Shown here: piece by piece, positions 8,848-17,483 of the stretch
Layout: the number at the start of each line of letters is the position of its first letter
Numbering within the stretch: the first letter of the stretch is position 1
Assembly: GCA_964492825.1 (NCBI GenBank)
Contig: CAZBLP010000009.1
Span: 1-43,797, forward strand
From: CAZBLP01 sp964492825
Lineage (GTDB): Bacteria > DYJV01
Length of the DNA: 43,797 nt
Reading direction: 5' to 3'
Translations under genes and position numbers: made by a program
Notes under the pieces: generated by a model
The model's database searches: none
What the model was told of the DNA's origin: nothing
What the model saw: the letters and a program-made list of their open reading frames with translations, nothing else

Positions 8848-9771
8848 ATGAAAAAATACAATTTACAATTTTGTTCCACAATGAATGATATGAGAATTGA
8901 TAAATATTTATCTCTGGTTTTGCAGTTTTCAAGGTCTCATATCAGTAGGATTATAAATGATGAAAGTTTATTAGTCAATAATAAAAAAGTAAAATCAAGC
9001 TATATTGTAAAATTTTCTGATGAAATATCAGTGCTGATTAAAGAGCCTGAAACATTAAATCTTGAGCCTCAAAATTTACAAATTGAAATAATTTTTGAAG
9101 ATGATTTTATAGTTGTTGTAAATAAACCTGCTAATATGGTGGTTCATCCGTCAGCAGGCCACAAAAAAAACACTCTGGTAAATGCTTTGCTCTTTCATTG
9201 CAAAAATCTTTCATCAATTAACGATGTAATAAGACCGGGGATAGTTCACAGGCTTGATAAAGATACCTCAGGTTTAATGGTAATAGCTAAAAATAACAGG
9301 GCTCATTTGGGACTTTCAGCACAATTTAAAAACAGAAAAGTTAAAAAATTTTACAAAGCGCTAAGTTTTGGCTCTGTAAAACCTGAAAAAGGAAGAATTG
9401 AAACTTATATTGGCCGGCATAAAAAAAACAGATTGAAATTTTCATCCTTTACAAATAATGGAAAGATTGCAATAACCAATTACAGTGTTGAAAAATATTT
9501 CAAAAGATTTTCATTATTGGATATTAATATTGAAACAGGCAGAACTCATCAGATAAGAGTTCATTTCTCAGAAAAAGGTTATCCTCTTGTTGGCGATACA
9601 TTATATGCCGGTAAAAGAGCATTAAAGGTAATGCCTGCTAATTTAAACAGAGTTTTTCTCCACTCATACAAATTGATTTTTTTTCATCCAGATAACGGTG
9701 AAAAACTATGTTTTCAAATTGATTTGCCGGAAGAGTTAAAAAAATTCTTAAAAATAATCGAAAATGAATAA
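8848..9771 (+). CDS. rluD: RluA/RluD family 23S rRNA pseudouridine synthase
   Basis: An N-terminal S4 domain (RIDKYLSLVLQFSRSHISRIINDE) precedes the pseudouridine synthase domain with the catalytic motif HRLDKDTSGLMV and the later TGRTHQIRVHF. RluD-type enzymes modify helix 69 of 23S rRNA. Which RluA-family target applies here cannot be decided from sequence. Length is 307 residues. An alternative start is the ATG at 8881; I keep 8848, which has a weak GGA just upstream. Its last codons overlap the mnmH start (ATGAATAA). It is divergent from tlyA, another rRNA-modifying gene. Confidence 0.92.
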   Translation: MKKYNLQFCSTMNDMRIDKYLSLVLQFSRSHISRIINDESLLVNNKKVKSSYIVKFSDEISVLIKEPETLNLEPQNLQIEIIFEDDFIVVVNKPANMVVHPSAGHKKNTLVNALLFHCKNLSSINDVIRPGIVHRLDKDTSGLMVIAKNNRAHLGLSAQFKNRKVKKFYKALSFGSVKPEKGRIETYIGRHKKNRLKFSSFTNNGKIAITNYSVEKYFKRFSLLDINIETGRTHQIRVHFSEKGYPLVGDTLYAGKRALKVMPANLNRVFLHSYKLIFFHPDNGEKLCFQIDLPEELKKFLKIIENE

Positions 9772-10807
9772 AATAACATTTGAGAAAAGTTTAAATCTAA
9801 ATTCCAAAATTTATATTGATTGTAGATCTCCTGGTGAGTTTGAAACAGATCATATTCCTGAAGCCTTTAATATCCCTATTCTTGATAATTCAGAAAGGGC
9901 AATTATTGGGAAAATCTATAAAGAAGAGGGCAGCATTGAAGCAAAAAAAAAGGGAGTAGAGCTTATTTCTCCCAAATTGAAAAATTTAATTAACAGGCTG
10001 TTGGAAGTTACAGAGTCTTTTGAAAATATAATATTTTATTGTGCAAGAGGTGGTTTGAGGTCAACAGCTCTTGCAAATTTTTTTTCACTGGTTTCTGAAA
10101 AAAATATTTTTATTTTGGAAAAAGGATATAAGGGATACAGAAATTTTATTTTAAATTTTTTTGAACAGTTTGATTTTAAAGGTTTTTTTTTAGTTGTTGA
10201 CGGTTATACCGGTAGCGGTAAAACGTTAATTTTGAATAAGTTAAAAGAAAAAGGATTTCCTGTAATTGATCTTGAAAATCTTGCAAAACACAGAGGTTCT
10301 GTTTTTGGCGGAGTAGGAATAGATGGGAAAATATCTCAAAAAAGATTTGAAACATTGTTATGGTTTGAAGTTAATAAACTGGCAGATAAAAAAATAATTA
10401 TTTTGGAAGGTGAGAGCAAGAATATAGGCAAAATTTCTCTGCCAGTAAATTTTTACAATAGAATGTGCAAAAGTCCCCACATATGGATAGAGACAGATTT
10501 AGATTTTAGAGCAAGAATTATAAAGGATGATTATCTTGCAAATTTTAAATCAGAAGAAGAATTAATAGAGCCGACACTATATTTAAAAAGATTTTTAGGT
10601 AAGAAAAATGTTGAAATGCTGGTTAAAGAAATTAAAAATAAAAATTATGAGTTTGTAATAAGTTTTCTTTTAAAAAATTATTATGATATACTTTATAAAA
10701 AACATCGGTTGCCAGAAGAAAAATTTTATAAAAAAATTTATTTTAAAACTATTACCGAATGTGTTGAAAAGGTAGAAAGAATTTATATTGAATTAATAGG
10801 AAAATAA
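9764..10807 (+). CDS. mnmH: tRNA 2-selenouridine synthase
   Basis: MnmH (SelU) converts wobble 2-thiouridine in tRNA to 2-selenouridine through a geranylated intermediate, using selenophosphate. The rhodanese domain starts with IDCRSPGEF and HIPEAFNIPI. ERAIIGKIYKEEG is a family hallmark. The active cysteine is C93 in FYCARGGLRS. A C-terminal P-loop domain begins with GYTGSGKT (residues 147-154), which separates MnmH from simple rhodaneses. Length of 347 residues is typical. Presence implies selenophosphate synthetase (SelD) elsewhere in the genome. Confidence 0.93.
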   Translation: MNKITFEKSLNLNSKIYIDCRSPGEFETDHIPEAFNIPILDNSERAIIGKIYKEEGSIEAKKKGVELISPKLKNLINRLLEVTESFENIIFYCARGGLRSTALANFFSLVSEKNIFILEKGYKGYRNFILNFFEQFDFKGFFLVVDGYTGSGKTLILNKLKEKGFPVIDLENLAKHRGSVFGGVGIDGKISQKRFETLLWFEVNKLADKKIIILEGESKNIGKISLPVNFYNRMCKSPHIWIETDLDFRARIIKDDYLANFKSEEELIEPTLYLKRFLGKKNVEMLVKEIKNKNYEFVISFLLKNYYDILYKKHRLPEEKFYKKIYFKTITECVEKVERIYIELIGK

Positions 10808-10809
10808 AA

Positions 10810-11493
10810 ATGAATTTAAAACATAGATTGAGAGTTGAAGATTTTGATGATAAGATTATTATAACTGATAAAAAAGTAGAAAATATTGAAATTTTAATTA
10901 GCAAAAAAAATTTTACTGATTTAGATGAAAGAGTTTTTTTCATTAAGCAGGTTCATTCTGATGAAATTGTTTTTTTAGATAACAATAGGACTTTTAATGG
11001 AAATTTTGAAGGAGATGCTATAGTCTCTTCGATTCATTCCAATATTGGTGTGCAAACAGCAGATTGCCTGCCGGTTTTTATATATTCTGATTGCAGCAGT
11101 GTAATTGCTGTTGTCCATTCAGGATGGAGAGGAACAGCATTTAAAATTTTAGAAAAAACAATTAAATTTATAAAAAATAACTTGCAAATTAATGAAAAAA
11201 GCTTAAATTTTATTTTAGGGGTTTCAATTTGTAAAAATTGTTATAAAATCAGAAAAGATATGTATAATGAATTTATAAAATTTTTTGGACAAGAAGGTAA
11301 AAAATTTTTCTCTGAGAATGCAGATAGATTTGATTTAAAATCTGCCAATATTTATCTATTAAAAAAAAATGGTATTAGTAACAATCAGATTTTTAACTTG
11401 CATAAATGCTCTCATTGTAATAATGAATTTTTTTCCTACAGAAAAGGTGATTTAACACAAAGAACTTTTAATATAATAAAATTAAAAAAGTAA
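10810..11493 (+). CDS. pgeF: PgeF/YfiH family protein (laccase-domain, peptidoglycan editing)
   Basis: The three conserved active-site ligands of the YfiH/Cu-oxidase_4 family are visible: H49 in KQVHSDE, C86 in TADCLPV and H103 in VVHSGWRGT. CSHC and FFSYRKG near the C-terminus complete the family pattern. In E. coli the family clears wrongly incorporated serine from peptidoglycan precursors; purine nucleoside activities are also reported for relatives. Length is 227 residues. It starts 2 nt after mnmH, with AGGA about 8 nt before the ATG. Confidence 0.9.
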   Translation: MNLKHRLRVEDFDDKIIITDKKVENIEILISKKNFTDLDERVFFIKQVHSDEIVFLDNNRTFNGNFEGDAIVSSIHSNIGVQTADCLPVFIYSDCSSVIAVVHSGWRGTAFKILEKTIKFIKNNLQINEKSLNFILGVSICKNCYKIRKDMYNEFIKFFGQEGKKFFSENADRFDLKSANIYLLKKNGISNNQIFNLHKCSHCNNEFFSYRKGDLTQRTFNIIKLKK

Positions 11494-11559
11494 ATAATTT
11501 TTATTTCCCATTACTGAAATTATTTTGGAACTTAAACTTAATATATGGAGGGAAGATAA

Positions 11560-11871
11560 GTGTTTGTATTTGGTTATTTTTTAAATGCAGTAGCAACAAT
11601 TTTAGATTATATTCTTACAATTTATATGTGGATAATTATAATTCGTGCATTACTTTCATGGGTTAATCCTGACCCATACAATCCTATTGTTCAGACTTTA
11701 TACAGAATTACAGATCCGTTACTCTATAAAATCAGAAGAATGCTACCAATAACATATTCGTTTGGAATTGATTTTTCACCTATTATTGTGATTTTTGCAA
11801 TATATTTTCTGCAATTATTTTTAGTAACATCATTAAAAACATTAGCTTTTAAAATATTATCAGGAGCTTAG
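11560..11871 (+). CDS. YggT family membrane protein
   Basis: This 103-residue protein has two hydrophobic stretches, one on each side of the family signature SWVNPDPYNPIVQTLYRITDPLL. YggT proteins are conserved integral membrane proteins, linked in different bacteria to osmotic tolerance or, in plastids, to thylakoid and cytochrome biogenesis. No biochemical activity is established. The start is GTG at 11560 with GGAGGG 7 nt upstream. The octahaem cytochrome gene follows after 10 nt, so the pair is probably co-transcribed. Confidence 0.88.
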   Translation: MFVFGYFLNAVATILDYILTIYMWIIIIRALLSWVNPDPYNPIVQTLYRITDPLLYKIRRMLPITYSFGIDFSPIIVIFAIYFLQLFLVTSLKTLAFKILSGA

Positions 11872-11881
11872 GAGGTTATAA

Positions 11882-12985
11882 ATGAAGAAATCAAATAAAG
11901 GTAAGATTATTATATTGCTTTTTATTCTTGCAATAATAGGCTTTTTGGGAGGAGTTGAAGCTTTACATTACAGTAGTGAGCCGAAATTTTGTGCAATATG
12001 TCATCCAAAGCAAAAGCCCGGTCCTAATGGCGAAGTCTTTTCATGGAAGCTGTCTGCCCATGCAAAGGAAGAAGTGGAATGCCTTGATTGTCATGCCACC
12101 CCAGGGGTAATTAATTATTTTATCAGAAAAGTAACAGCTGCAAAAGATTTGTATACTCAGCTGACACATTCACCTAAAGAATTGGATGAAATACTTGCTC
12201 ATCCATCAGCCCATGCAGCACCTGAAGAGTCTTGCCTGTTTTGTCATACAGATTCATTTAACAAGCAGTGGCGAAGCTCTCATTTTATGACACTTCCTAC
12301 AAGTTTTCTCAAATTCAGAATGCTTGATTATGTTGAAAATCCGCAGTTCAGAAAAAAACATTCACTTGAAGATATATTGAAGACAGATGAAATCAATGGT
12401 TATGCTTTTTCTCATAAAGAGCATATGGAAAATTTTAAAAATTTAAGATGTACAAGCTGTCACTTTGAAGAGGTTGGACACCCTGATTTCAGCAAAAATT
12501 ATGCGTTAATGATGAAAAAAGCCTGTTTTAAATGCCATGAGGAAAATGATGGTCCTGATAATGAAGAATGTTCTACCTGCCATATAGTTCAAAATAAGAT
12601 TAGGCAAGCTGAAATTGAGAATATGCAGGGTGATGCTGATGTAATGGCTGATCTTGAATGTACAGAATGTCATAAATCTTTTGAAAAGATGCCTGATAAA
12701 AAAACTTGTATAGAATGCCATGACGGAGATGAAGAATATGGAAAAACTCTTATTGAGTGGAAAACAACTGTTAAAAGCAGATTGGACACTATTAAACTTC
12801 TGTTTTTAAAAGCAAAAGATAAAGCATATAAGGATAAAAATATTTTAAATAAATTTAAAAATACAGAAAAACTATACAGAGCTGTCCTGTTTGACAGGTC
12901 AAAAGGGGTTCATAACTTTGAATATATAACTTCAATACTTAATAAGGTTGAAAAAGAATTTAAGCAAATTATAAATAAACAATAA
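11882..12985 (+). CDS. Membrane-anchored octahaem c-type cytochrome, NapC/NirT-like N-terminus
   Basis: One N-terminal membrane anchor (residues 9-28) precedes eight CxxCH haem sites starting at residues 37, 67, 118, 190, 215, 230, 260 and 276. The segment with FCAICH and VECLDCH resembles the quinol-oxidising NapC/NirT/NrfH family. The later part (FSHKEHM...CTSCH...GH) looks like a class III/NrfB-type multihaem module. A helical haem-free tail covers about 285-367. Likely job: taking electrons from menaquinol and passing them to a periplasmic acceptor or reductase. No terminal reductase gene is adjacent, so the partner is unknown. AGGAGG lies 6 nt before the ATG. Confidence 0.85.
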   Translation: MKKSNKGKIIILLFILAIIGFLGGVEALHYSSEPKFCAICHPKQKPGPNGEVFSWKLSAHAKEEVECLDCHATPGVINYFIRKVTAAKDLYTQLTHSPKELDEILAHPSAHAAPEESCLFCHTDSFNKQWRSSHFMTLPTSFLKFRMLDYVENPQFRKKHSLEDILKTDEINGYAFSHKEHMENFKNLRCTSCHFEEVGHPDFSKNYALMMKKACFKCHEENDGPDNEECSTCHIVQNKIRQAEIENMQGDADVMADLECTECHKSFEKMPDKKTCIECHDGDEEYGKTLIEWKTTVKSRLDTIKLLFLKAKDKAYKDKNILNKFKNTEKLYRAVLFDRSKGVHNFEYITSILNKVEKEFKQIINKQ

Positions 12986-13012
12986 CGAGAAATTTAAAAT
13001 AATTAGTTTTAT

Positions 13013-13056
13013 GGTGTAGGGTTTGGGATAGTCATTTATCCTGAATCCTCACAACC
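13013..13056. repeat. Imperfect hairpin, REP-like candidate, upstream of GT9 gene
   Basis: The arms 13013-13030 and 13037-13056 fold with a 6-nt loop (13031-13036). The inner stem GGATA/TATCC is perfect. Outer pairing continues with some G-T pairs and two single-base bulges up to GG/CC at the ends. It is more GC-rich than its surroundings and is not followed by a T run, so it is not a standard terminator on the plus strand. It begins 27 nt after the cytochrome stop and ends 20 nt before the GT9 ATG. Whether copies exist elsewhere in the genome cannot be judged here. Confidence 0.5.
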
Positions 13057-13076
13057 AAATCCAAATAAATATTTAA

Positions 13077-13985
13077 ATGAAAATTTTAATATTGCATAAT
13101 GCTGCATTAGGTGATTTTGTAACATTTTTGCCTTTTCTAAACCTTCTAATTTATAATTATCCTGAATCAGAAATAATCTTATATACAAATAAAAAATATT
13201 TCCCATTAATGCAGAAGTTTAATAAATTAAACAATAGAAATATTGACGATTTACCACTTTACAAACTTTTTCTTAATAATCCCGATTTAGAACAATTGGA
13301 ATTTTTTAAATATTTTAATGAAATTATTTCATTTGTAGGTGCACACAATGTGATTTTTAAAAGAAATATGCAAAAATTAAATAAAAACTCTATTTTTATT
13401 TTTCCTCATAATAAAAATTATCAAAATATTCATCAATGTTTTTATTTAATCAATTCATATCCTTTCAAACAAAAAAGATTTTTATATGCAGATGTTCATT
13501 TGGAAAAGAGAGAAAAAAAGTTTTTTATTATCCATCCAGGAAGCGGGTCAAAGTCAAAAAATATTTCATTAGATTTTTTAAAATCACTTGAAAATAATAT
13601 TAAGAAAAAATTTAATATTACTTCTTTATGGATTGGAGGAGAAGCTGAAAAATATTTAAAGAATAAAATGAACATATTGATTTCGGAATCAATAAATGAA
13701 TTGCTTGATAGTTTATCACATGCTCTTTTCTATATTGGAAACGATTCTGGCGTATCCCATGTTGCTGCAGCATGCAATTTATTGACTTTTACCTTTTTTA
13801 CCCATACTTCTCCATTTATCTGGGCTCCATTAGGACGAAAGAGTATCTGTTTTTATAAAAATTTGAATTGTTCGCCATGTGATAATCCTTGTAAAAACAG
13901 GGAATGCGCTAATTTTAGGGAAAAAGATGTTTTGGATTTATTGTTTAAATTAATAGAGCAGGAAATAATACATCTTTCGAAATAA
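13077..13985 (+). CDS. Glycosyltransferase family 9 (heptosyltransferase-like)
   Basis: The N-terminus MKILILHNAALGDFVTFLPF is the GT9 start, and IHPGSGSKSKN and YIGNDSGVSHVAAACN are the sugar-nucleotide-binding landmarks of ADP-heptose:LPS heptosyltransferases. The C-terminal cluster CSPCDNPCKNREC is common in this family. Length is 302 residues. The acceptor and sugar cannot be stated; addition to LPS core is the family norm. No Shine-Dalgarno is visible before the ATG, which follows an A/T stretch and the hairpin at 13013-13056. It converges on lptD across an 82-nt gap without a clear terminator. Confidence 0.88.
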   Translation: MKILILHNAALGDFVTFLPFLNLLIYNYPESEIILYTNKKYFPLMQKFNKLNNRNIDDLPLYKLFLNNPDLEQLEFFKYFNEIISFVGAHNVIFKRNMQKLNKNSIFIFPHNKNYQNIHQCFYLINSYPFKQKRFLYADVHLEKREKKFFIIHPGSGSKSKNISLDFLKSLENNIKKKFNITSLWIGGEAEKYLKNKMNILISESINELLDSLSHALFYIGNDSGVSHVAAACNLLTFTFFTHTSPFIWAPLGRKSICFYKNLNCSPCDNPCKNRECANFREKDVLDLLFKLIEQEIIHLSK

Positions 13986-14067
13986 AAATTAACAAATGGA
14001 TTTTTCGCTATTACTCAAAATGACTACAACGATGTTATTCTGAAAGTTGTATAAAACAGCTTCAAGA

Positions 14068-16185
14068 TTAGAAATTTCCAATACTTCCCAGCCCTTGAAA
14101 GGTTAGCTGAAAATTAAAGGAAAAATTATATGGGTCATGCTCTTCGGTAATGTTAAAATTTGCTGCAAAGCATGGTATTGAATATTTAATTCCGTAAGTG
14201 ATCTGCTCTAGTCTTGTTTCAAGGGCATCATAATTGGTATGATTATAAAAATCAAATTTATCAAGAAAATGAATGTTAAAACCTATATTATACTGTTCCA
14301 CGTCCTTGCGCAGGTATCTGTACTCCAAGTATAGAAAATCGTAATTTGAAAAATTGATTTTACTCCAAAGAGAAAATTTTCTTAATTGATTTTCATATGG
14401 GTTATATGCCAAATCATTTTCCAAAGAGAAATTTTTCCAAAAATAAAATCTTATATCTGAATAAACATCACTGTTGTTTTTGCCATTAAAAAAATAATCC
14501 TGTTTATCTATCTGATATCCTTGGTATAATTCCCAATATGCAAATTCTTGAAATGTGCCGTCTTCAAGACGGGCTATTAATCTTTGCTTGAATCCATATT
14601 TTAAAATATTTTTATTAATTTCATTATCTATATAGTCAAAATGTCTGTATTTCTCAAAAATAGATTTTGTATCAGAAATATAGTCTATTCCATACATAGG
14701 CTCAATAATATGCTTAAATTTTACAATTCCAAAATAAGGGAAATCATAAACTTTTGATAATTGCAATCTTCCGTCATGTGTTAGATGAAAGTAAAATTTA
14801 TTTGTGTTACCAAGGCTATTTTCATCTAAATCAAAGAAATATTCTGCAAAAGTTGGAGAAATTTCAGTAGAGGTAATAAAATAATTTTTAATATTTAATG
14901 GCTTAATAAAATCAGGTTTAATGTAAATTCTGGAAAAACTTTCCCCTTTTTTTCTGTAAATATTTAAATATTGTGCATCTAATAAAGAATATAAGTTAAT
15001 TTTCAAAAAATCATTTTGGGAAACAAAAATTCCTGCTTCAGGCAGTTTTTGACTGGTGTATTTGTTGGTTGTTTTTGTAAGATCCTGGAAATATTCACCA
15101 TCCAATATTAAGTTGAGATAATCAAATTTTTTTGTAGCATAGAAAATGGAGTTCATACTATTTTCAGATTGTATGGATTGTTTGTTTAAAAAGTTGGTAT
15201 TTTTAAAATCTTCAGGAAAATCATTTTTATAATTAATGTCATTTATATAATTAATATCTGCAAAGATTTTAAAATTATTATCAAATTCTTGGTAGTGGTT
15301 TAGTTTTATGTAAAATCTTTGTTTTGTGTCATCATAAATAGAATAGTCTTTTCTTTTTAATCCGCTATCATCTAAAAAATAAATTTTTGCCAATCCCTTC
15401 CCTTTTTCTGTTGCAAGGTATCTATATTCTGTGCCAACCTTAATTCCTCTTTCAGACATTAAGTCATAATAAAATGTCATATCACTGCTTTGGTTGATTG
15501 CCCAATAGTAACCTTGTCTGTATCTTGCTCCGAATTTCCCGTTTAAACCAAAATAAGGTATTAAAAATCCTGAACCTCGTTCATTTTTAGTGGGAAAAGT
15601 TGCATAAGGTACATACAGTAACGCATATGGGAAAAAACCAAACCTAAATTTAACACTTTTGGCTTTACCTAAACCTTCAGGATTTATTTTTATATTTTTT
15701 GCTGTAAAAGCCCAGAACGGTTTTTGCTGGCAGCAGGAAGTAAGAGTAACATTTTCTAAAATATAGTTGCCATTTTTATCTTTTTTAATTGTATCGCCTA
15801 TAATTCTAAAGTGCCTTTTTTTTATAAATATTTCGCCTTTCTCTATTTGGCCGGTGTTGTTTCTCAAGTCAAGCAAAACTTTATTACAATTGATTGTATC
15901 TCCATTTTGAATAATTTTAACATGACCTTGAGCTTGAATGGTTTTTTTTTGTAAGTTGTATTTTACCTGATCTGCATCAACAGATAGATCTTCTTGAATT
16001 ATTTTAACAAAACCTTCACCATAAAATATCTGGTTTTTTTTATCAAAGCTTAAAACATCAGCACTAATTTTAATTCTGGACTTTTTTTTAAATGAGAAAT
16101 TTTTTTTAATAAATTCCAGAGCAAAAACATTAGCTGTTATAGATAATATTAAAATTGTCAAAATCAGATTAAAGATTTTTTTCAT
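14068..16185 (-). CDS. lptD: LPS assembly outer-membrane protein LptD
   Basis: LptD is the beta-barrel that inserts LPS in the outer leaflet together with LptE. A signal peptide (residues 1-22) is followed by an OstA/LptA-like beta-jellyroll (about 35-130, with FYGEGFVKI and IQAQGHVKI repeats). The barrel then opens with FFPYALLYVPYATFPTKNERGSGFLIP. The C-terminus GLGSIGNF matches the family ending. Cysteines are C100, the adjacent pair C151/C152 and C672, so the disulfide pattern differs in detail from E. coli, where the paired cysteines are C-terminal. Start overlaps the folC stop (ATGA). It is the last gene of the envelope run. Confidence 0.93.
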   Translation of the reverse strand: MKKIFNLILTILILSITANVFALEFIKKNFSFKKKSRIKISADVLSFDKKNQIFYGEGFVKIIQEDLSVDADQVKYNLQKKTIQAQGHVKIIQNGDTINCNKVLLDLRNNTGQIEKGEIFIKKRHFRIIGDTIKKDKNGNYILENVTLTSCCQQKPFWAFTAKNIKINPEGLGKAKSVKFRFGFFPYALLYVPYATFPTKNERGSGFLIPYFGLNGKFGARYRQGYYWAINQSSDMTFYYDLMSERGIKVGTEYRYLATEKGKGLAKIYFLDDSGLKRKDYSIYDDTKQRFYIKLNHYQEFDNNFKIFADINYINDINYKNDFPEDFKNTNFLNKQSIQSENSMNSIFYATKKFDYLNLILDGEYFQDLTKTTNKYTSQKLPEAGIFVSQNDFLKINLYSLLDAQYLNIYRKKGESFSRIYIKPDFIKPLNIKNYFITSTEISPTFAEYFFDLDENSLGNTNKFYFHLTHDGRLQLSKVYDFPYFGIVKFKHIIEPMYGIDYISDTKSIFEKYRHFDYIDNEINKNILKYGFKQRLIARLEDGTFQEFAYWELYQGYQIDKQDYFFNGKNNSDVYSDIRFYFWKNFSLENDLAYNPYENQLRKFSLWSKINFSNYDFLYLEYRYLRKDVEQYNIGFNIHFLDKFDFYNHTNYDALETRLEQITYGIKYSIPCFAANFNITEEHDPYNFSFNFQLTFQGLGSIGNF

Positions 16186-17483
16186 TTATATTTATTCCCA
16201 ACTGTAAATTTACTATTAATATTTCCTAAAAATTCTTTTGCTTCACCAACAGCATATAGAGAGCCTGTAAAAAGTATTAAATCATCTTTATTAGCTATAT
16301 TTTCTGCTTCTTTAATTGCCAATGAGACACTCTCAAAGTATTTGAAATTATTGTTAAAATTTTCACCTTTTATTTTTAACAATTCAAAATCTGCTGCTCT
16401 GTCAAGTTTTGCTTTTGTGAAAATTACTGTATCAGAAAGAGGTAACAGATTTTTAAAAATATCATCAATGTTTTTATCAGACATTACAGATATTATCAAT
16501 ACTAATTTTGAATAATTTTCATTTTTTATGTTTTTGGCAAGAACTTCAGCTCCAGCAGGATTGTGAGCGCCATCTATTATAAAAAGAGGATTTGTCTTTA
16601 TTTTTTCATATCTGCCCTCCCATTTGATTTTCAAAAGAGCTGTTTTTAATAAAACTTCTTTAATCTCAAAATTAATACATTCCAGAGAAAAAATTGCCAA
16701 TGATGCATTTTGTATTTGATAATTACCATTTAAATTAAGTTGTAAATTTTTGAAATAATGCATATCTGATTTGTAATTGAAAAATTTATCAGTTTTTTCT
16801 ATTTTTACAAAATCTTTTAATACATACATTTTTGATTTTTTATTTTCAGCAATTTTTAATAAAGTATCCAAAGGTTCAACTTTATTTTCACCAGTTACAC
16901 AAGGTGTATTTTTTTTGATAATACCACCTTTTTCTTTTGCTATTTCAGTAAGGGTATTTCCCAAAAATTCCTCATGTTCAAGATTTATATTGGTAATAAT
17001 GGATAAAAGAGGTTTTTTTACAATATTTGTGGAATCCAGTGTGCCTCCTAAGCCTGTCTCCATTATTGCAATATCAACTTTATTATCAAAAAAATATTGA
17101 TAAGCAATTGCAGTTGTAAAATCAAAAAATGTAACAGGATCAGTAAGGTTTATTTTGTCAGCTACTGGTTTAAATTGCTCAACATATTTTATGATATTTT
17201 CATCTGAGATTTCTTTTTGATTGATCCGAAGTCTTTCATTAAATCTAACAAGATGCGGAGAAGTGTATAACCCAACTTTGTATCCGTGATTAAAAAGAAT
17301 AGATTCTAAAATAGCAGCTGTAGAACCTTTGCCATTTGTCCCTGCAATATGAATAACCTTGATTTTATCTTGAGGATTATCAAAGTCATGAAGCAGGGCT
17401 GCTATTTTATGAAGCCCTAAACTTATGCCAAATTTTTCAAGATTATATAGATAATCAAGAGCTTTTAAATAATCGGGATTCAT
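16182..17483 (-). CDS. folC: Folylpolyglutamate synthase / dihydrofolate synthase
   Basis: FolC adds glutamate to folates and, in bifunctional forms, to dihydropteroate. The P-loop GTNGKGST lies at residues 48-55. Later landmarks are TSPHLVRFNERLRIN, ETGLGGTLDSTN, the lysine-bearing ITNINLEHEEFLGNTLTEIAKEKGG region and IIDGAHNPAGA. The last is the start of the C-terminal domain. Length of 433 residues is normal. It overlaps the upstream phosphodiesterase-like gene and the downstream lptD by 4 nt each (ATGA), a sign of tight translational coupling. Confidence 0.94.
   Translation of the reverse strand: MNPDYLKALDYLYNLEKFGISLGLHKIAALLHDFDNPQDKIKVIHIAGTNGKGSTAAILESILFNHGYKVGLYTSPHLVRFNERLRINQKEISDENIIKYVEQFKPVADKINLTDPVTFFDFTTAIAYQYFFDNKVDIAIMETGLGGTLDSTNIVKKPLLSIITNINLEHEEFLGNTLTEIAKEKGGIIKKNTPCVTGENKVEPLDTLLKIAENKKSKMYVLKDFVKIEKTDKFFNYKSDMHYFKNLQLNLNGNYQIQNASLAIFSLECINFEIKEVLLKTALLKIKWEGRYEKIKTNPLFIIDGAHNPAGAEVLAKNIKNENYSKLVLIISVMSDKNIDDIFKNLLPLSDTVIFTKAKLDRAADFELLKIKGENFNNNFKYFESVSLAIKEAENIANKDDLILFTGSLYAVGEAKEFLGNINSKFTVGNKYK

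Noticed and set aside
8801..8932. 44-residue N-terminal extension of TlyA
   Set aside because: It would overlap divergent rluD, has no similarity to the S4 start and is hydrophobic by chance. The family start is at 8800.
13986..14067. Terminator between convergent GT9 and lptD genes
   Set aside because: Only a five-base ACAAC/GTTGT pairing with a long loop was found, with no T run.
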